Of a stretch of DNA of 64,000 nucleotides, positions 49,193-60,609 are shown one piece after another. The stretch spans positions 185,325,741 through 185,389,740 of the forward strand of contig CM041465.1 of the NCBI GenBank assembly GCA_023213395.1. Reading direction: 5' to 3'. The DNA is from Cycas panzhihuaensis (lineage: Eukaryota; Cycadophyta). The position numbers and the translations under genes are program-made. Under the pieces are notes generated by a model that saw only the letters and a program-made list of their open reading frames with translations, ran no database searches and had not been told where the DNA came from. Every line of letters begins with the position of its first letter. Position 1 is the first letter of the stretch.

Positions 49193-51079
49193 CTCAAGTA
49201 AGGTGTTATAGATCTCTATTATTGTGAAATTGACATCAATTTATTTGGTTTGATCTTTCTTTTATATCTTTGATTTATTTATCTATTTAAACATTTCATT
49301 TTATTTTCTTTTATTTTGCTTATTTATTTTTGTTACTTTAGATAAAGTAGTCAGGTGGATAACATATATAAATAAATGTATGCATATTAACATACACATA
49401 CATATAAATAAATCAAAATAAAAAGACTTATCCCTTATGTAGAGTCACTCACACTTACCCTTCATATATGTTTGTATTAGTTTATCTGATATGTAATAAT
49501 TGCTTAGCAATTTCCCTTGTGATATTATCTTGCAAGTAGAAGGAAGAAAAAGAATCATAGAAGTGCTTCAATGAGGATATATGCATATCAAGTAAACACA
49601 TCATTATCTAGTGTTAAACCAAACAAAGTATCTTTTATACCCTATTTAATTTATTTTTGGTAAAAGAATAGTATTTATTTATCTTATGAGTTAGAAAACT
49701 CTTCCTTATTAAAACTCGTATAAACTCTTCTAAACTTTTATCACTTATAGGACATATATTACTTGTAGCATGAGGTGTATCTATTCTCCATTAGTGCACG
49801 TTGGTTCTAGTTCTTATACTAAGTAGAAGAAGCAAACCCCCCACCACACAATAAACATCTCCAAAATACTATTAGCACTTCGTCTATAAAATGTTCACAC
49901 AATCAACTCCCTAACCACCTTAGCCCCCTTATATCTAAGTGGTATTTTCTCATTTTTAAATAACTTTATTAACTTTCAAATTAAATCAACAAAAATCTCC
50001 ACTTACTTTATATTATAAGCTATTAATCTTACAATTGTTTCCATTAATATTTTATCTCGATCTAGTTGTGGTAGTAATATATACTTTCTCTAACCTTCCC
50101 TAATCATGGTGGCTTTGAAATCATTTGACATGTATGCAAACTCTTATCCCAACCAAGGTAATTGAGGTTCTAGTAGCTCCACTAGTATTTTATAAGTGAA
50201 ATTTTAAAAATGGTATATTTGACATGGTAGAAATGATAATAAGAAATATTTACTTATAATAAAATATGGAGTTTTGAATTTGGAATAGTTATTAGAGTAT
50301 TGAAATGTTAGGTCAAAACACTAGAATATTTTATAGAGCATTATTAGGTCATTGGACTATGTGGAACATTTGTCATTCGTTGTATAATTTATTCAGTCAT
50401 TTATAAGCATCTAAACAACTCACACTGTGAGGATACCTTCCTACGACTTGATTATATAAACTTTTATGACCAAATTTTGTGTATAATACTTTTGCTTAGG
50501 ACATTCCCATATATTAGAATGGTTGGATATATTAGAATGGATGGATGCTAAAAACCCTGAAATTCTAGCATTTATACCATTATTATTTTTATTTTGCATA
50601 CAATCATTCTTTAAGCCATTCCTACATAAGAAAGGTGTTGAGAGTGGTGATTAAATTTGTTCAAAATTGTGGCTTTCTACTTGGAACACTTTCTTGTTTT
50701 CTTTTATTTAACCATTTTGTAGAATAATTCTTCATATAATCTAGAGTAATGGCCTCATTGTCCCCAAACTAATAGTTTTTTTACTAGGAGACTATGAGTT
50801 GTGGCACTCAGTAAATCATTTTTACTTGGAGTGATGATGTAGTACTTAGGTTTGTAATCTTTTTTTCTTTTTGAAATGAGGGAGTCAAATACTTATTAAA
50901 ATTCATTTGGTCTTAGTTGTTAGCATATCCTTTAGTTATAAAATATGAGTTATAATTATTCTTTTCTCTTTTCCTTTTTTAAAATTGTATTTATGTATTA
51001 AGATAGAATCAAAGTCTTAATACCAAGACAACTTCAATTGTCTCAAACTCAAGCAATACATTGGCAACATGCTATGTTA
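49193..51079. other. AT-rich relic DNA; no gene
   Basis: Nothing assignable. A short tandem duplication (ATATTAGAATGG-T/A-TGGAT, two copies) sits at about 50512-50547. Confidence 0.45.
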
Positions 51080-51345
51080 CACTTGATCGAGTCATTAAGA
51101 AAAACTGCCCTAGTGTAACTAAAATAGGGTTTTAGTTTGTTACTCTTGATTATTTCATTTAGTAGTTGGCCTACTAGTTCCCTTAACTAGACTATGCCAT
51201 TTTGGTGTATTTCCTTTATGACATAAGATCTTTTCTAATGCATTTTCAACTTATCTAATTTTGCCTTTAATTTAATGTCAAACTATTGTACTTGGTCCTC
51301 CTTTTCAAATTGTGGTTTCATATCATGACAATTATGCCATGCCTT
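51080..51345 (-). pseudogene. Gypsy-type integrase C-terminal fragment, minus strand
   Basis: The minus strand reads KPQFEKEDQV, then FDIKLKAKLDKLKMH, SYVIKEIHQNG and SNKLKPYF. This order matches the C-terminal tail of plant gypsy integrases (F-x-x-G-D-x-V-L-L-F/Y-D-S, G-K-L, P-Y-V-I-K-E-V, P-N-G, L-K-x-Y). Stops interrupt it. No gypsy RT or LTR is visible nearby. Confidence 0.5.
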
Positions 51346-51559
51346 GCTTGGCTTCTTTTTAGTATTGTTCACTTTGATGAATTTCCTTTATTGTCATTTG
51401 ATTAGTTTATTTGTTTGGTAGTATGTTTTATAAAATTATGGTTATCATGCATTCTATTTCCTTCATGCATTTCTTTTTTTATTGTTAGAGTACGTTGCCT
51501 TAATGTTGTTATGCGCATTAAAATATTCATCTTTGCATTCATTTTTGTCTTCACTTGTG

Positions 51560-51990
51560 CTAATAATGACTTTTTCTAAATCAACATTTTCCTTCTATTC
51601 CTTCTCACCCATAATGCTATAAAAATTCTCACCGCTAGCTATGCCTAAGTATTCATCAATGTCATCCCTATAATGATGCTTATTTATATTTTGACAATTA
51701 TACATATTTTTGAAATCCTTATCAAAGATAATTCTTATATTATGATAATTAGTATTTAGTTTGTTTACTTCATATGCTCTTTGTAACTAATCGTAGAAAT
51801 AAATATTTATGTTCCCACTTTCAAATTCTAAATCTTCTTATAATTTTCTTTACCAATTAGCCTTTTGGTCATGTGGGTTATTCATTTTAATTACTTCCTC
51901 TACAACCTTGCATGTTGCCACCTAGTCCATTGAAGTTACTAATTTATCATTTCCAATCATTCCAAATAAGATTTTGTTTATGGTAATATT
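51560..51990 (-). pseudogene. Unidentified coding fossil, minus strand
   Basis: One minus-strand frame can be read for about 140 codons with only a handful of stops, all at positions where a C-to-T or G-to-A change would restore Gln or Trp. Fragments include LFGMIGNDKLVTSMD, VEEVIKMNNPHDQKANW, EDLEFESGNINIYFYD and DDIDEYLGIASGENFYSIM. It is hydrophilic and rich in Asn/Glu/Lys. I do not recognise the family. It lies just 5' (minus sense) of the integrase-like fragment at 51080-51345 and may belong to the same element. Confidence 0.4.
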
Positions 51991-52301
51991 ACAAAATTAC
52001 CGAAAAACTTCCACAAAATAATATAAAAGTCATCTACAAACCTTGTCCTTTTTTTTATTTTTTTTTAGACAAAAAAGTCTTCTAAAATAAAACCTCCTCT
52101 TAGAAGAGTAAAAATAAATAAATAAGAGTTTCAAACCGCAACGTTTAGAATAACCCAGTTACTTATAGATATGGCTGTGACTTTAATCTCTACTAAAACA
52201 CTATAATATTATTTTAAGTTAAGATTGGCTCTAAGTTACATGAAAACTATTTCTAAAAATTTATATTTAAGATTGTTAACTCCAAATATTAATCTTAACT
52301 T
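51991..52301. repeat. 3' flank of the LEA gene with a dispersed repeat copy
   Basis: Downstream of the LEA stop codon. Positions about 52070-52260 align loosely with 55060-55250 in the same orientation (shared phrases: CTCTACTAAAAC/CTGCTAAAATT, CTATAATAT, CTCTAAGT/CCTAAGT). No canonical AATAAA was seen within the first 100 bases after the stop on the minus strand. Confidence 0.4.
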
Positions 52302-52852
52302 TTAATTTGCACCTGCAATATCACTATCAGAACTGGCTTCGTCACTCGGAAGTCTATCTCTGAGTTGGGCGATATCGGTAGGAGTGTAAGCACAGTGGTG
52401 ATCTTCTGGTACAAAGTGTCCGGTCACGGGGTGAGGCATCCACCAAACCTTATTTTGTGCTGATCGCCTGCTCTCAGTATTATTATAATCTCTCCTTTCT
52501 TCACTGCTTCGCTCATTAATACCTCTGGTGTGATCTGCTTTTGGTGCCATCGCTGCGTATCCTTTCCTGCAACCAAACAGAACGATCACCCCAAAAATAC
52601 AAAATTTTAATCAATACATGTACAAATATTAAAACATGCATACAAATTTGGCATTATAATTTATAAACGACAGAAAACTTCATATAGATAAATAATAGAG
52701 CGTGAAGGAGTGCAGATCAAAATTTGTCATCATTGCGTCCTTTGTTACCCGCAAGTACGATTTGCCAAACCAAAGCTATCAATCTGCAAATTAACCTTCA
52801 AATTGAACAGAATACGTCTGATTGCCATCATGAGACGGACATTTGCAGCCAT
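52302..52852 (-). CDS. LEA_3 family protein (LEA5/SAG21-like), two exons
   Basis: Exon 1 is 52852-52749, the intron 52748-52567 (182 bp, GT...AG; acceptor GTTTGGTTGCAG) and exon 2 52566-52302, giving 122 codons with no stop. The start is the ATG at 52852-52850. Residues 1-34 are Arg-rich and lack acidic residues until position 25 (MAANVRLMMAIRR...), like a mitochondrial presequence; the family member SAG21 is mitochondrial. Around the splice it reads CGKGYAAMA, matching the family R-R-G-Y-A-A block where the intron is conserved. The family core WWMPHPVTGHFVPED is at 76-90 and TDIAQLRDRL at 98-107. LEA_3 proteins accumulate under desiccation or oxidative stress. The tail (109-122) is Ser/Asp-rich. 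The CpG-containing sequence and intact frame indicate a functional gene. Confidence 0.85.
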
Positions 52853-52925
52853 CTACTTTACAGAACAATGAATAACGTGCTACCTACGCAAACTTTTCAC
52901 AACAGTATAAGCTGGCAAACCGAAG

Positions 52926-52932
52926 TATTTAA
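52926..52932 (-). promoter_or_regulatory. TATA-like box of the LEA gene
   Basis: The minus strand reads TTAAATA about 75 bases upstream of the ATG, which would give a 5' leader of roughly 40-50 bases. Inferred from position and sequence only. Confidence 0.5.
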
Positions 52933-53128
52933 GGAGCCAACTCTGTGTCCACAAAAAATTAAAAATAATAATAGTGAGGATTGGGATAAGGTTGATTGGA
53001 TTATTCAATGAATTTCCTGGATCGTCAGACCCTTTGGACCTGGTCACATTTACGATTGGCCCCTTTCGTAACTACTCCTTGCTGACTGTTCGTTGAGCAT
53101 CTTGCCGTTCATTCGTCAGGGAAACCAG

Positions 53129-53134
53129 CACGTG
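53129..53134 (-). promoter_or_regulatory. G-box CACGTG upstream of the LEA gene
   Basis: A palindromic CACGTG about 277 bases upstream of the ATG. ACGT-core elements bound by bZIP factors drive ABA and drought response in many LEA promoters. Further ACGT cores lie at 53418-53423 (ACGTGG) and 53535-53540 (GACGTC). Confidence 0.55.
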
Positions 53135-53580
53135 ATTGTCGTAGTCCTTTTTTCTTATATATTATATTTTATTTATTTATTTATACATTTATTTATCTTG
53201 TTTACAGCTCTTAATTGAAAGGCAAACATACGATTGTTTAACCGATCTATTTACAAATTTAGAGTTTAATGCATTGAATTTGTATGACGCACAACCCAAG
53301 CTAAATCCTGTTCCGACGACGCCACTCAAACCAGTAAATTATTAAATTATTGCTCGTCGATGCCCCAAATTTAAATTTAAAATTTAAATTTAGTATAACA
53401 ATCGCTCTCCTAAAAGGACGTGGAACCTACCCGTACCACGCAACCCTAATAGAGAGGGACAGACAGCGACAGAGCGCCACGCGCACAAGTAGTAGGATGG
53501 TGTTATTAGTTGGTTTCTGAGTAGGCAAGGAGGCGACGTCCATTTTTTCAATAGTTTGAGAGTTCGGTAGAAGTATCTGC

Positions 53581-56500
53581 GAAGGTAGTTACAAGTTAAA
53601 ATAAAATATTATGGAGAACAGAAAATGATATATTTATTATTACTTTTTAATAGATTTTTTCTTCTTTTTGATGCAATGAAGATTCTTAAATGTAAAGAAT
53701 TGAAATGTTAATATATGCTATTGTTTTGACATCTTAAAATAAATATGATAGATTATTATAAATTTTTTGTATTTATAGGTTTTTTAATTTTTTGAAGACA
53801 TGTATATATACCAAAGAAAAGGATAGAGCAAAAATGAAACATGGAAATTATATTTAAAATATATTATAAAAAAGCACATATAAAAGTGGTAGTTTTTAAA
53901 AATAGATACAAAAATAATATTAATTATTAAAACAAAATGTTTGCATACTTATACCTATAGATATATCATCGTAGAAACTCCCATTAGTAAATTATACAAG
54001 AATAAAATAATCACATAACATTATCTAAAATTCACAACATAAATTAACCAATGCAAGCTTTCTTTGATAGTGGAGACGTGTTAGGGCAAGGTTTTTTCTT
54101 TTCTGATTCCTATTCAACAATTATGGACCTAAGAACATCTTTGGCATTCTCAACAATAAGGGAAATGGAAGAAACTACTGGAAGAATGGTAGTTATATGT
54201 GGAGAAAGGGCTAAAGTTGTAGAAAACCCTCTTGAGCCAATAAATGATGATAGTAAACTTGGGAAGCCATAATAACACAAGTGGAACAAGAAGGTGACTT
54301 ATAATGATAAACAAGTATTACTCACCCAATTGAAAGACAACCATGACCATAGCCTTGAGATGTTGATGTAATTGATGCGGGTAGAAAAATAAAGTTGTTT
54401 GTATCTAGAAAAGAAGAAACATACTTATAGAGCTTCTAGACCACATCTGTAACTAAAGTATTTTCTTCAAGCAACGCCTTTATCTATAGAACAAGAGAAA
54501 GCACCAACTCAAAAGTAAAATTTGAAACTAAAAGAGATTCTATAACTTCATAAAAGATGCAATTATAGGTCTTCCATAGGTGCCAGAAAATTTTTGCTCT
54601 AAGAATGTACTATGTTGAAAGTTATAATATAACCACTAAAATTTATAATACGAGTATGTTAATCTCAAATATGAAATCTATTTTCATAAATTTAATTATT
54701 TATACCTTTAAAATTGTAGATATATGATAAAACTTTAATTAGCCAAGGCCATGCTATAATACTATTTCTGGTAGATATGATGAAATTGCTCATTGATTTA
54801 AATAATAAATAATAATATAAATACTTGAGTATTACTAAATATAAAAATATAGAAGCAAAATAATATTAATAATCACTCTAAATTATATTCAAATGAAGAT
54901 GCATTAATATGATAGGAAATATTAAAAAGCATAATAAAATATAATAATAGAAAATATAATAATTTTATAATAAAATGAAATAACATCTAATAATGAAACT
55001 TATTTTGATTATAAAGCTTTTAATAGAATTTTCTCAAAAGTTTATCTATCTTTGAGATAAAAGAGGCTCTAAAAATAATCTCGCATCTCGAGGTAGTGAA
55101 AAGACCAAATAAACTTCAAAGTTTAATCTCCTAAATGACCCCAACCACAACTTACATATAGTTGTATGTCTAATTCCTGCTAAAATTCTATAATATCTTA
55201 AGATATGGTTAACCCTAAGTCTACTTTAAGTGAAATCAACCTCTAATAATCTGTCTTTAGGACCATAAACTTTAAACTAGTATAACTTGTATATATAAAA
55301 TTTATTTGGGACCTAGAACTGTTATTTTCAAAGCTAATGAGAAGTTTTATATTAGAATTAATGTTTATGTCATGGGTCCTAATAATTAGTGGTAAGTTAT
55401 GAAAATATTTGGTGACTCGTAGGGTCATTATTAAATGTAATGACATATGTCAAAGTAGTTATAAATAATTCATTGACTATTACTGATTTCAAATTGTACA
55501 TAAATGTATAGTAATAGATACAGTATTTACCAAACATTCTTAATGAATGAAAAAAACTTTTGAAGATAGACCAATTCTACCTAATCTTTCTAGTATATTC
55601 GCATTTCAATCTTAGTTAATTTACTCATATTGGGTATTGGATCCAAGCTACAAGGAGCTAGTTTTGAACATATAGCAAAGTAATGTTGACGTTTGAGTTT
55701 TAGAACTACTTCAACAAATTCAAAGTAGCTTTTTTAAGCAACATATACTGTAAAAATGAAAAAAAAAAAAAATCAATTCTGAAAAAATTATGGTTTCTAG
55801 AGTGTTCTATAATGAAATTTAGTACTTTTCAATGATTTTCATAATTTTTTTAGCAGTGTGTTTGTTCCTTATTTATGACTAAAAATAGATTAAAAGTATC
55901 TCTTGGGCTACGTTCACTTTTTATTCGATAAAAATAAAAATATTAAATCTTTGAGATGAAGATGAACCCTGTGATTTCAATTTTTTTCCTTGATGGATTA
56001 TGTGTTTAATGGTACTGATTTAAGGCACATACAAAAATTTAAAATATATGTGGGCTATAAATCTATATCTTTGAACAATTTTTAAATTGTAGTGGATTTC
56101 AAATGGAAAACCTAGTAGGTTTTAGAGCAAGTTTAAGTAAGGTTTTAGTTCTGCACATGTCACTAAAGTTTGAATATCATTCATGGTGGGTTTAAGCTCA
56201 TTATGTTTCAAAATAAAGATGTTAGGTAATAAATCTAGTCCATGCTTATTCATGGGTTTTGTTTAGATCACAAATTTCAAACGTAAAAGCTTAAATGTGA
56301 AAATGGCAGATAGACAAGAATGCTTGAATCTTAAAAAAATCCAACTAGAGAACAAATCAGAAAATAAGCAAGATGAGAAGCTTATTGCCAGCTAAAGGAA
56401 GTAGAAATGTTTGAGTGGGTTTCACAAATATTAGCTACTCACTAATCAGACAGACGTAACATAAAGCAAACTGCCATAATCAAATGTAGGTAAGGTGATA

Positions 56501-57022
56501 AACCAAAGATGAAATGCAACTTAAGATAGACATACAAAGATTAATATCATTTGATAAGCGTTGAAGATCATATAACATAGAGATTAAATGAAGAAAGAAT
56601 GGCAACATTTAATAAGAAAGAATGCTTGGGTTTAGATGATTTAAGGATAAATATTGATCAAAGTTGAGTCACCTAATCAAGGAGAAGATTAGTTGATAGG
56701 ATTTATAAATCAATTAAAACTAACAAAATCATTAAAAACTACAGAGATCAATTATTATTCAAAAAGTTTGAGAAACTTTGATTTTTTCTTTTTTTATTTT
56801 AAAAGATTACTTTTATAATATTTAGTCACATTTAATTATTTTTTATATTTTCTTAGGTTCAATTATAGTCCCCCTTTTTGGATACCCCTAATGACATGGA
56901 CTGTTAGGGTGTTAAAGCCATTTCTAGCTTCTTTAGCAGTTCTTTTTAAATTTTAAAATAACAGTAATGTATGAAATTTGATCCTCTATCATTCTACAAA
57001 GGTTATATAAGAAATTCTTAGC
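53581..57022. other. AT-rich region without a recognised gene
   Basis: Mostly A/T-rich low-complexity DNA. It contains a dispersed repeat copy (about 55060-55250) shared with 52070-52260, an unassigned ORF at 54051-54272, and T-rich runs. No transposon ends were found. Confidence 0.45.
54051..54272 (+). CDS. Possible short ORF of unknown origin
   Basis: A 73-codon open frame (MQAFFDSGDVLGQGFFF..., with EEMEETTGR-like REMEETTGRMVVICGERAK). Its composition is protein-like and it is less A/T-rich than its surroundings. I do not recognise a family. It could be an exon remnant of a host gene, a transposon gene scrap or chance. No promoter, splice partner or homologous repeat was seen. Confidence 0.2.
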   Translation: MQAFFDSGDVLGQGFFFSDSYSTIMDLRTSLAFSTIREMEETTGRMVVICGERAKVVENPLEPINDDSKLGKP

Positions 57023-57027
57023 TCTTT
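57023..57027. repeat. Target-site duplication, left copy (TCTTT)
   Basis: TCTTT precedes the 5' LTR and recurs at 61985-61989 after the 3' LTR. Confidence 0.93.
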
Positions 57028-57397
57028 TGTTAGAAATAATGTTTAATGTGTAATGTATGTGGGTCCTAGGATAATAAGTGATAGTCCTAAGTCTTAGGGT
57101 CAAAAGGTCATTATAATACTATGTAAAAAGATATAAGTTTATTGGTCAAGTTTGTGGTATAATACTATTGGTCAGGACAAAGGTATTTGTCCCACATGCA
57201 CCACTTGGGATGTATAGTCTCCCACCTCTTTGGTATATAAAGGTGGTTGAGGTAGTATGTAAACACATCACATCATCAAGGCTCACCTTGAGTCCTTGGT
57301 GCTTTTGGTATGGTAATCTATTCGATTATATTGTGTGATTCTCCGGATGTTGATATTGTTCTTATGGTTGAATGTTCTCCATGTTAAAATCTCAACA
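57028..57397 (+). repeat. 5' LTR of the gag-only element
   Basis: TGTTAGAAATAATG to CTCAACA, with a clear TATATAAA at 57234-57241, which is also kept in the 3' copy. Confidence 0.95.
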
Positions 57398-57410
57398 TGG
57401 TATCGGAAGC
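57398..57410 (+). other. Primer-binding site of the gag-only element
   Basis: TGGTATCGGAAGC abuts the 5' LTR and resembles the initiator-Met complement TGGTATCAGAGC with an inserted or changed base. Confidence 0.8.
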
Positions 57411-60173
57411 GAGGTTGTGTGCGTTGAGAACATTGAAGTGTTGGGTCTGCGCCGATTGAGGATTCGAGTTGGAAAGAGATTGAGAGAGGAGAAGTTTTCA
57501 AACAAGAGGTGCGACCATCAAGTCATCAAGTCATCGCTAGATTGGACATCGAATTGAAAGATAAGTCTCAAGACCACTGGCGATCTGAATCAAGAATTTT
57601 ACCCGGTAAACCTATTCCTTTTTCCTTGTCTCTCGTGTCTAGCATTATTGGAGAAAATCATATATAGGGTTTACTCATTATAGGCCTAAAGTGCGTATAA
57701 CTTAGATGATATAAGGCAAAAGGAAGGTTATCATCAATAAAGATTTTAGGTGTATTAATATGAAGCACCGTAGTAAGAAAAGACAAGAGTAGCATGAAAA
57801 AAAGCTCCTTGCATGTCGGTGATGCCCGGATTGCAAGAGCGCCACAGTACATGAAGAATCCTCATTCTTGAACTTCGAAATGTTCTTCATGTTTGATGTG
57901 CAAAGTGATGATAATTTGTTTTCTGAGTGTACTCAAGAGAACAAATGCATTGAGGCACCAAGTTACTGACAGATCTCTACTAAAATATCTACAAGGTTAT
58001 AATGTGAATGGTTGCCCATAACGGAAGCTCCGTGAAAAGAGAACTACATGAAGCCAACCTCCCTCATTATCGATGCCTTTATTCATCTTAAACAAACTGC
58101 TGTGCATCACGGTCTATAGAGTGCGAGTGACATACGTAGAAGCCATGCGGCTCCACAAGAATCGGATGCATGTCCAATGATAGGGACTAAAGCACAATAA
58201 ATAACAAGAACAAGACTGTTTTGCCATTGTAGATGATGTATAAAGGACTCTTCACAAAGATTCTCCTCGTAGATTTGGGAATTTATTTTGAATGTTGTGC
58301 CTTGGCTATCTGGTACTTCACCATCCACTCCAAATTACGATTAATGAGAAGTATGGTGAGAATACACGTGTCACTGCAGATCCGAAATAGATCCAGCGCT
58401 CGGCGGAGACTTGTGAGCAGTCTATTGAGATGTCAATATTAAGATCAACTCACCTTTGAGATAGGTGTAACAAGTGAACCTGTGGAGGTGAAATGCTAGG
58501 AAGGTGGCACGAAGAGCCCATAGCAAATCAATTGAAGATCCCGAGGGCCTTGAGACGAGTTCTGAGCTAGAACTGCGGTTAGAAGAAGCTCTCTGCGAGG
58601 TGTTGAAGGAGATCGATAAGGACATCGTGTTGTGGAACCGTCAGATATTCCTTCCATTCTTCTAACCCTAGTGTTTGACGCAGTAGCCTTTGTTGTATTC
58701 TGCTTTTTTGGGGTTCTTCGTCTCACCCAGGCGCGGAGAGGAGAGCCAGGGTTTGTGGATTTAAGCTTGATCTACAGTTGGAAGTGGCGGTCGAGGTTAG
58801 AATCGTTAGATCGTAAACGGCTTGCTGTCCTTATTATCAGCCGGTACATTGTAGCCTGTTCTTTTGCCGAATCTGAGGCTGAAGCATTTTAGTTTGCTAC
58901 TGGCGTTGACGTACACGGTGATTTTTGGGGCTTGTTGAATATATATCACGACGCCTTGTGGAGTTTGCAAGCCACCGTTGTGATTTCAAATACTCTGAGA
59001 AGGCTCCACAGATCGTGAGTGTGAAAACAGGTCCTCGTGAATTCGGTAGAGGTAGAGCCTGTATTAAATCTGGGTGGTTATCTGTGAATGTAATGATTTA
59101 CAGAGAGGCTGGGAATGTAGGTTTTGTCCAGCAGCAATAAGATGTTTTAGGTCTGACATTGAATGTCCCGAGAAAGCTATCTCATTGCGTGATTCCAAAG
59201 CCACCGCCTTGTGGTTGTGTTGACACAGGCAATATTCCCGGTTTTTGAGGCTCTCGGATAGAGTGCTAACATTGACCATTGCATTTGTGGTTTTGAGACG
59301 TTGGTGCAAGCGGGCGGTTTGGGATGGTTGTTACCACATGCATGCTTTCGATTTGGTGATCACGGGCCTTACGACCTCCGGGAAACTTCAAGGTTCCAAT
59401 ACTTGCGGCCCTATGGCATTATGGTGCTACTGATTTGTGAGCTCGGTGCTTTCAAGAGTTATAAGGACCCAAGCCTAAAAGCTTAGGGTTGGGCCGTAGC
59501 ATTTGTGTTTATGATGCATTGCCCTTGCGACCTCTAGAGTCCGGTATATGCCATATGTGCTTTATAATGTGATTTCACTATTTAGGGTACTGGAATCGGG
59601 AGTTTGAAACCTCAGACGGGAAGAGTGGGTCTTGGGCTGGGATCACGCTCTTTTGTTGTATTCTTGATATCTGTTATCTTGAATGGTTTTGCATCATTAT
59701 CTCTTGCCACTTGCATCAAAAGTGGTAGTCTCAGGCCCATGTGGAGTAATGCAGCTGTGGAAACCTGCGCCTCCTAAGGGGTCACCACATCCTTAAGCTC
59801 TTTGTCTGAATCTGTTCAAGTCACAGAGTTGAAGCAGGAATCATCAACCCACGCGTCATTCTGTAAGTGTATCGACCGTAGTGAATTACATTTTGAAGGC
59901 GTGTCATTGGCGAGTTGATCCTGAGCGAGTTGGTGCGGTCCTCTCATTGATCTGGTTGTGGAGGTAGCTCTTGGTATCATCGGTGAAATCAAGGTCACAG
60001 TCTATGGCTCTCATGTACAGCCAATAGGATGTGATAGCAGGAAATTTCTTAAATTATCTTTCATGTGGTCAATAAAACATCTGGATAGGAAACAACGGCA
60101 TGGTTTGTGGTTAATGTAGACTGTTCCTTTTGAAGATCTAAAACTCGGAAAATTTGATATTTTTTCATACATC
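57411..60173 (+). other. GC-richer leader of the gag-only element, possibly captured sequence
   Basis: About 2.8 kb of visibly less A/T-rich sequence with CpGs and no Gag or Pol motif. One + strand frame at about 58495-58667 is open for roughly 55 codons and reads as an acidic amphipathic segment (EDPEGLETSSELELRLEEAL, then EVLKEIDKDIVLWNRQ). Several other short open frames on both strands have no recognised content. It could contain captured host gene pieces. Confidence 0.45.
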
Positions 60174-60609
60174 ATGGAGTTGAGTGACGCCATAGTTTTT
60201 GTGCCTGAGAAAAATGAATATTGGCTGTCAGATCTTTGTTTTCCTCTGCCCAAATACACTGGAACTAATTTTCGTTTTTGGAAAATCAAGATGGAAAGTC
60301 TATTTATAGTCAAGAAACTTTGGGAAACAGTCATGGGGACTGAAACGGCTCATGAAGAAGGGGAGGAAACCTTCAAAAGGAAGAACAGAATTGTTGTTGA
60401 CGTGATACTTGCAGCCATTGATAAGGATGACCTCCCATCTTCCTATCACTTCATTATCCAGGCTCTGTAATATGGACTCGGTGAGGATGCTTGGAAACTC
60501 TTGTAAGTGAATGAAAAGGACACGAAGAAATGCAAAGAAGAGAATCAAGAGGGCAAAGAATCAAAGGAAGAAGTTGAAGAGGAAAGAAAAAAGGGAAAAG
60601 CAGTGTGAC
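60174..60609 (+). pseudogene. Gag-like protein of the gag-only element, two in-frame stops
   Basis: The ATG at 60174 opens MELSDAIVFVPEKNEYWLSD. YTGTNFRFWKIKMESLF at residues 28-44 is the copia Gag N-terminal block (L-x-G-x-N-F/Y-x-x-W-x-x-x-M). KLWETVMG and a UBN2-like helical stretch follow. In-frame TAA codons at 60468 and about 60504 interrupt it, both where CAA would fit. Beyond them the same frame continues with a Lys/Glu-rich tail (KKCKEENQEGKESKEEVEEE) to a TGA near 60607. No zinc knuckle was seen. Confidence 0.75.

Larger units (their letters stand above)
52853..53580 (-). promoter_or_regulatory. CpG-retaining upstream region of the LEA gene
   Basis: This stretch keeps many CpG dinucleotides (for example 53290-53330 and 53400-53540), unlike the surrounding repeats. 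It contains the TATA-like box, three ACGT-core motifs and an AT palindrome (about 53368-53395). The 95-codon + strand open frame at 52724-53011 is antisense to exon 1 and is a shadow. Confidence 0.55.

Noticed and set aside
52724-53011. 95-codon + strand open frame
   Set aside because: Antisense to LEA exon 1 and its promoter; the minus-strand gene with consensus splice sites explains the openness.
57411-60173. A full host gene inside the gag-only element
   Set aside because: Only short open pieces on both strands; no consistent splice model or recognisable protein could be assembled by eye.
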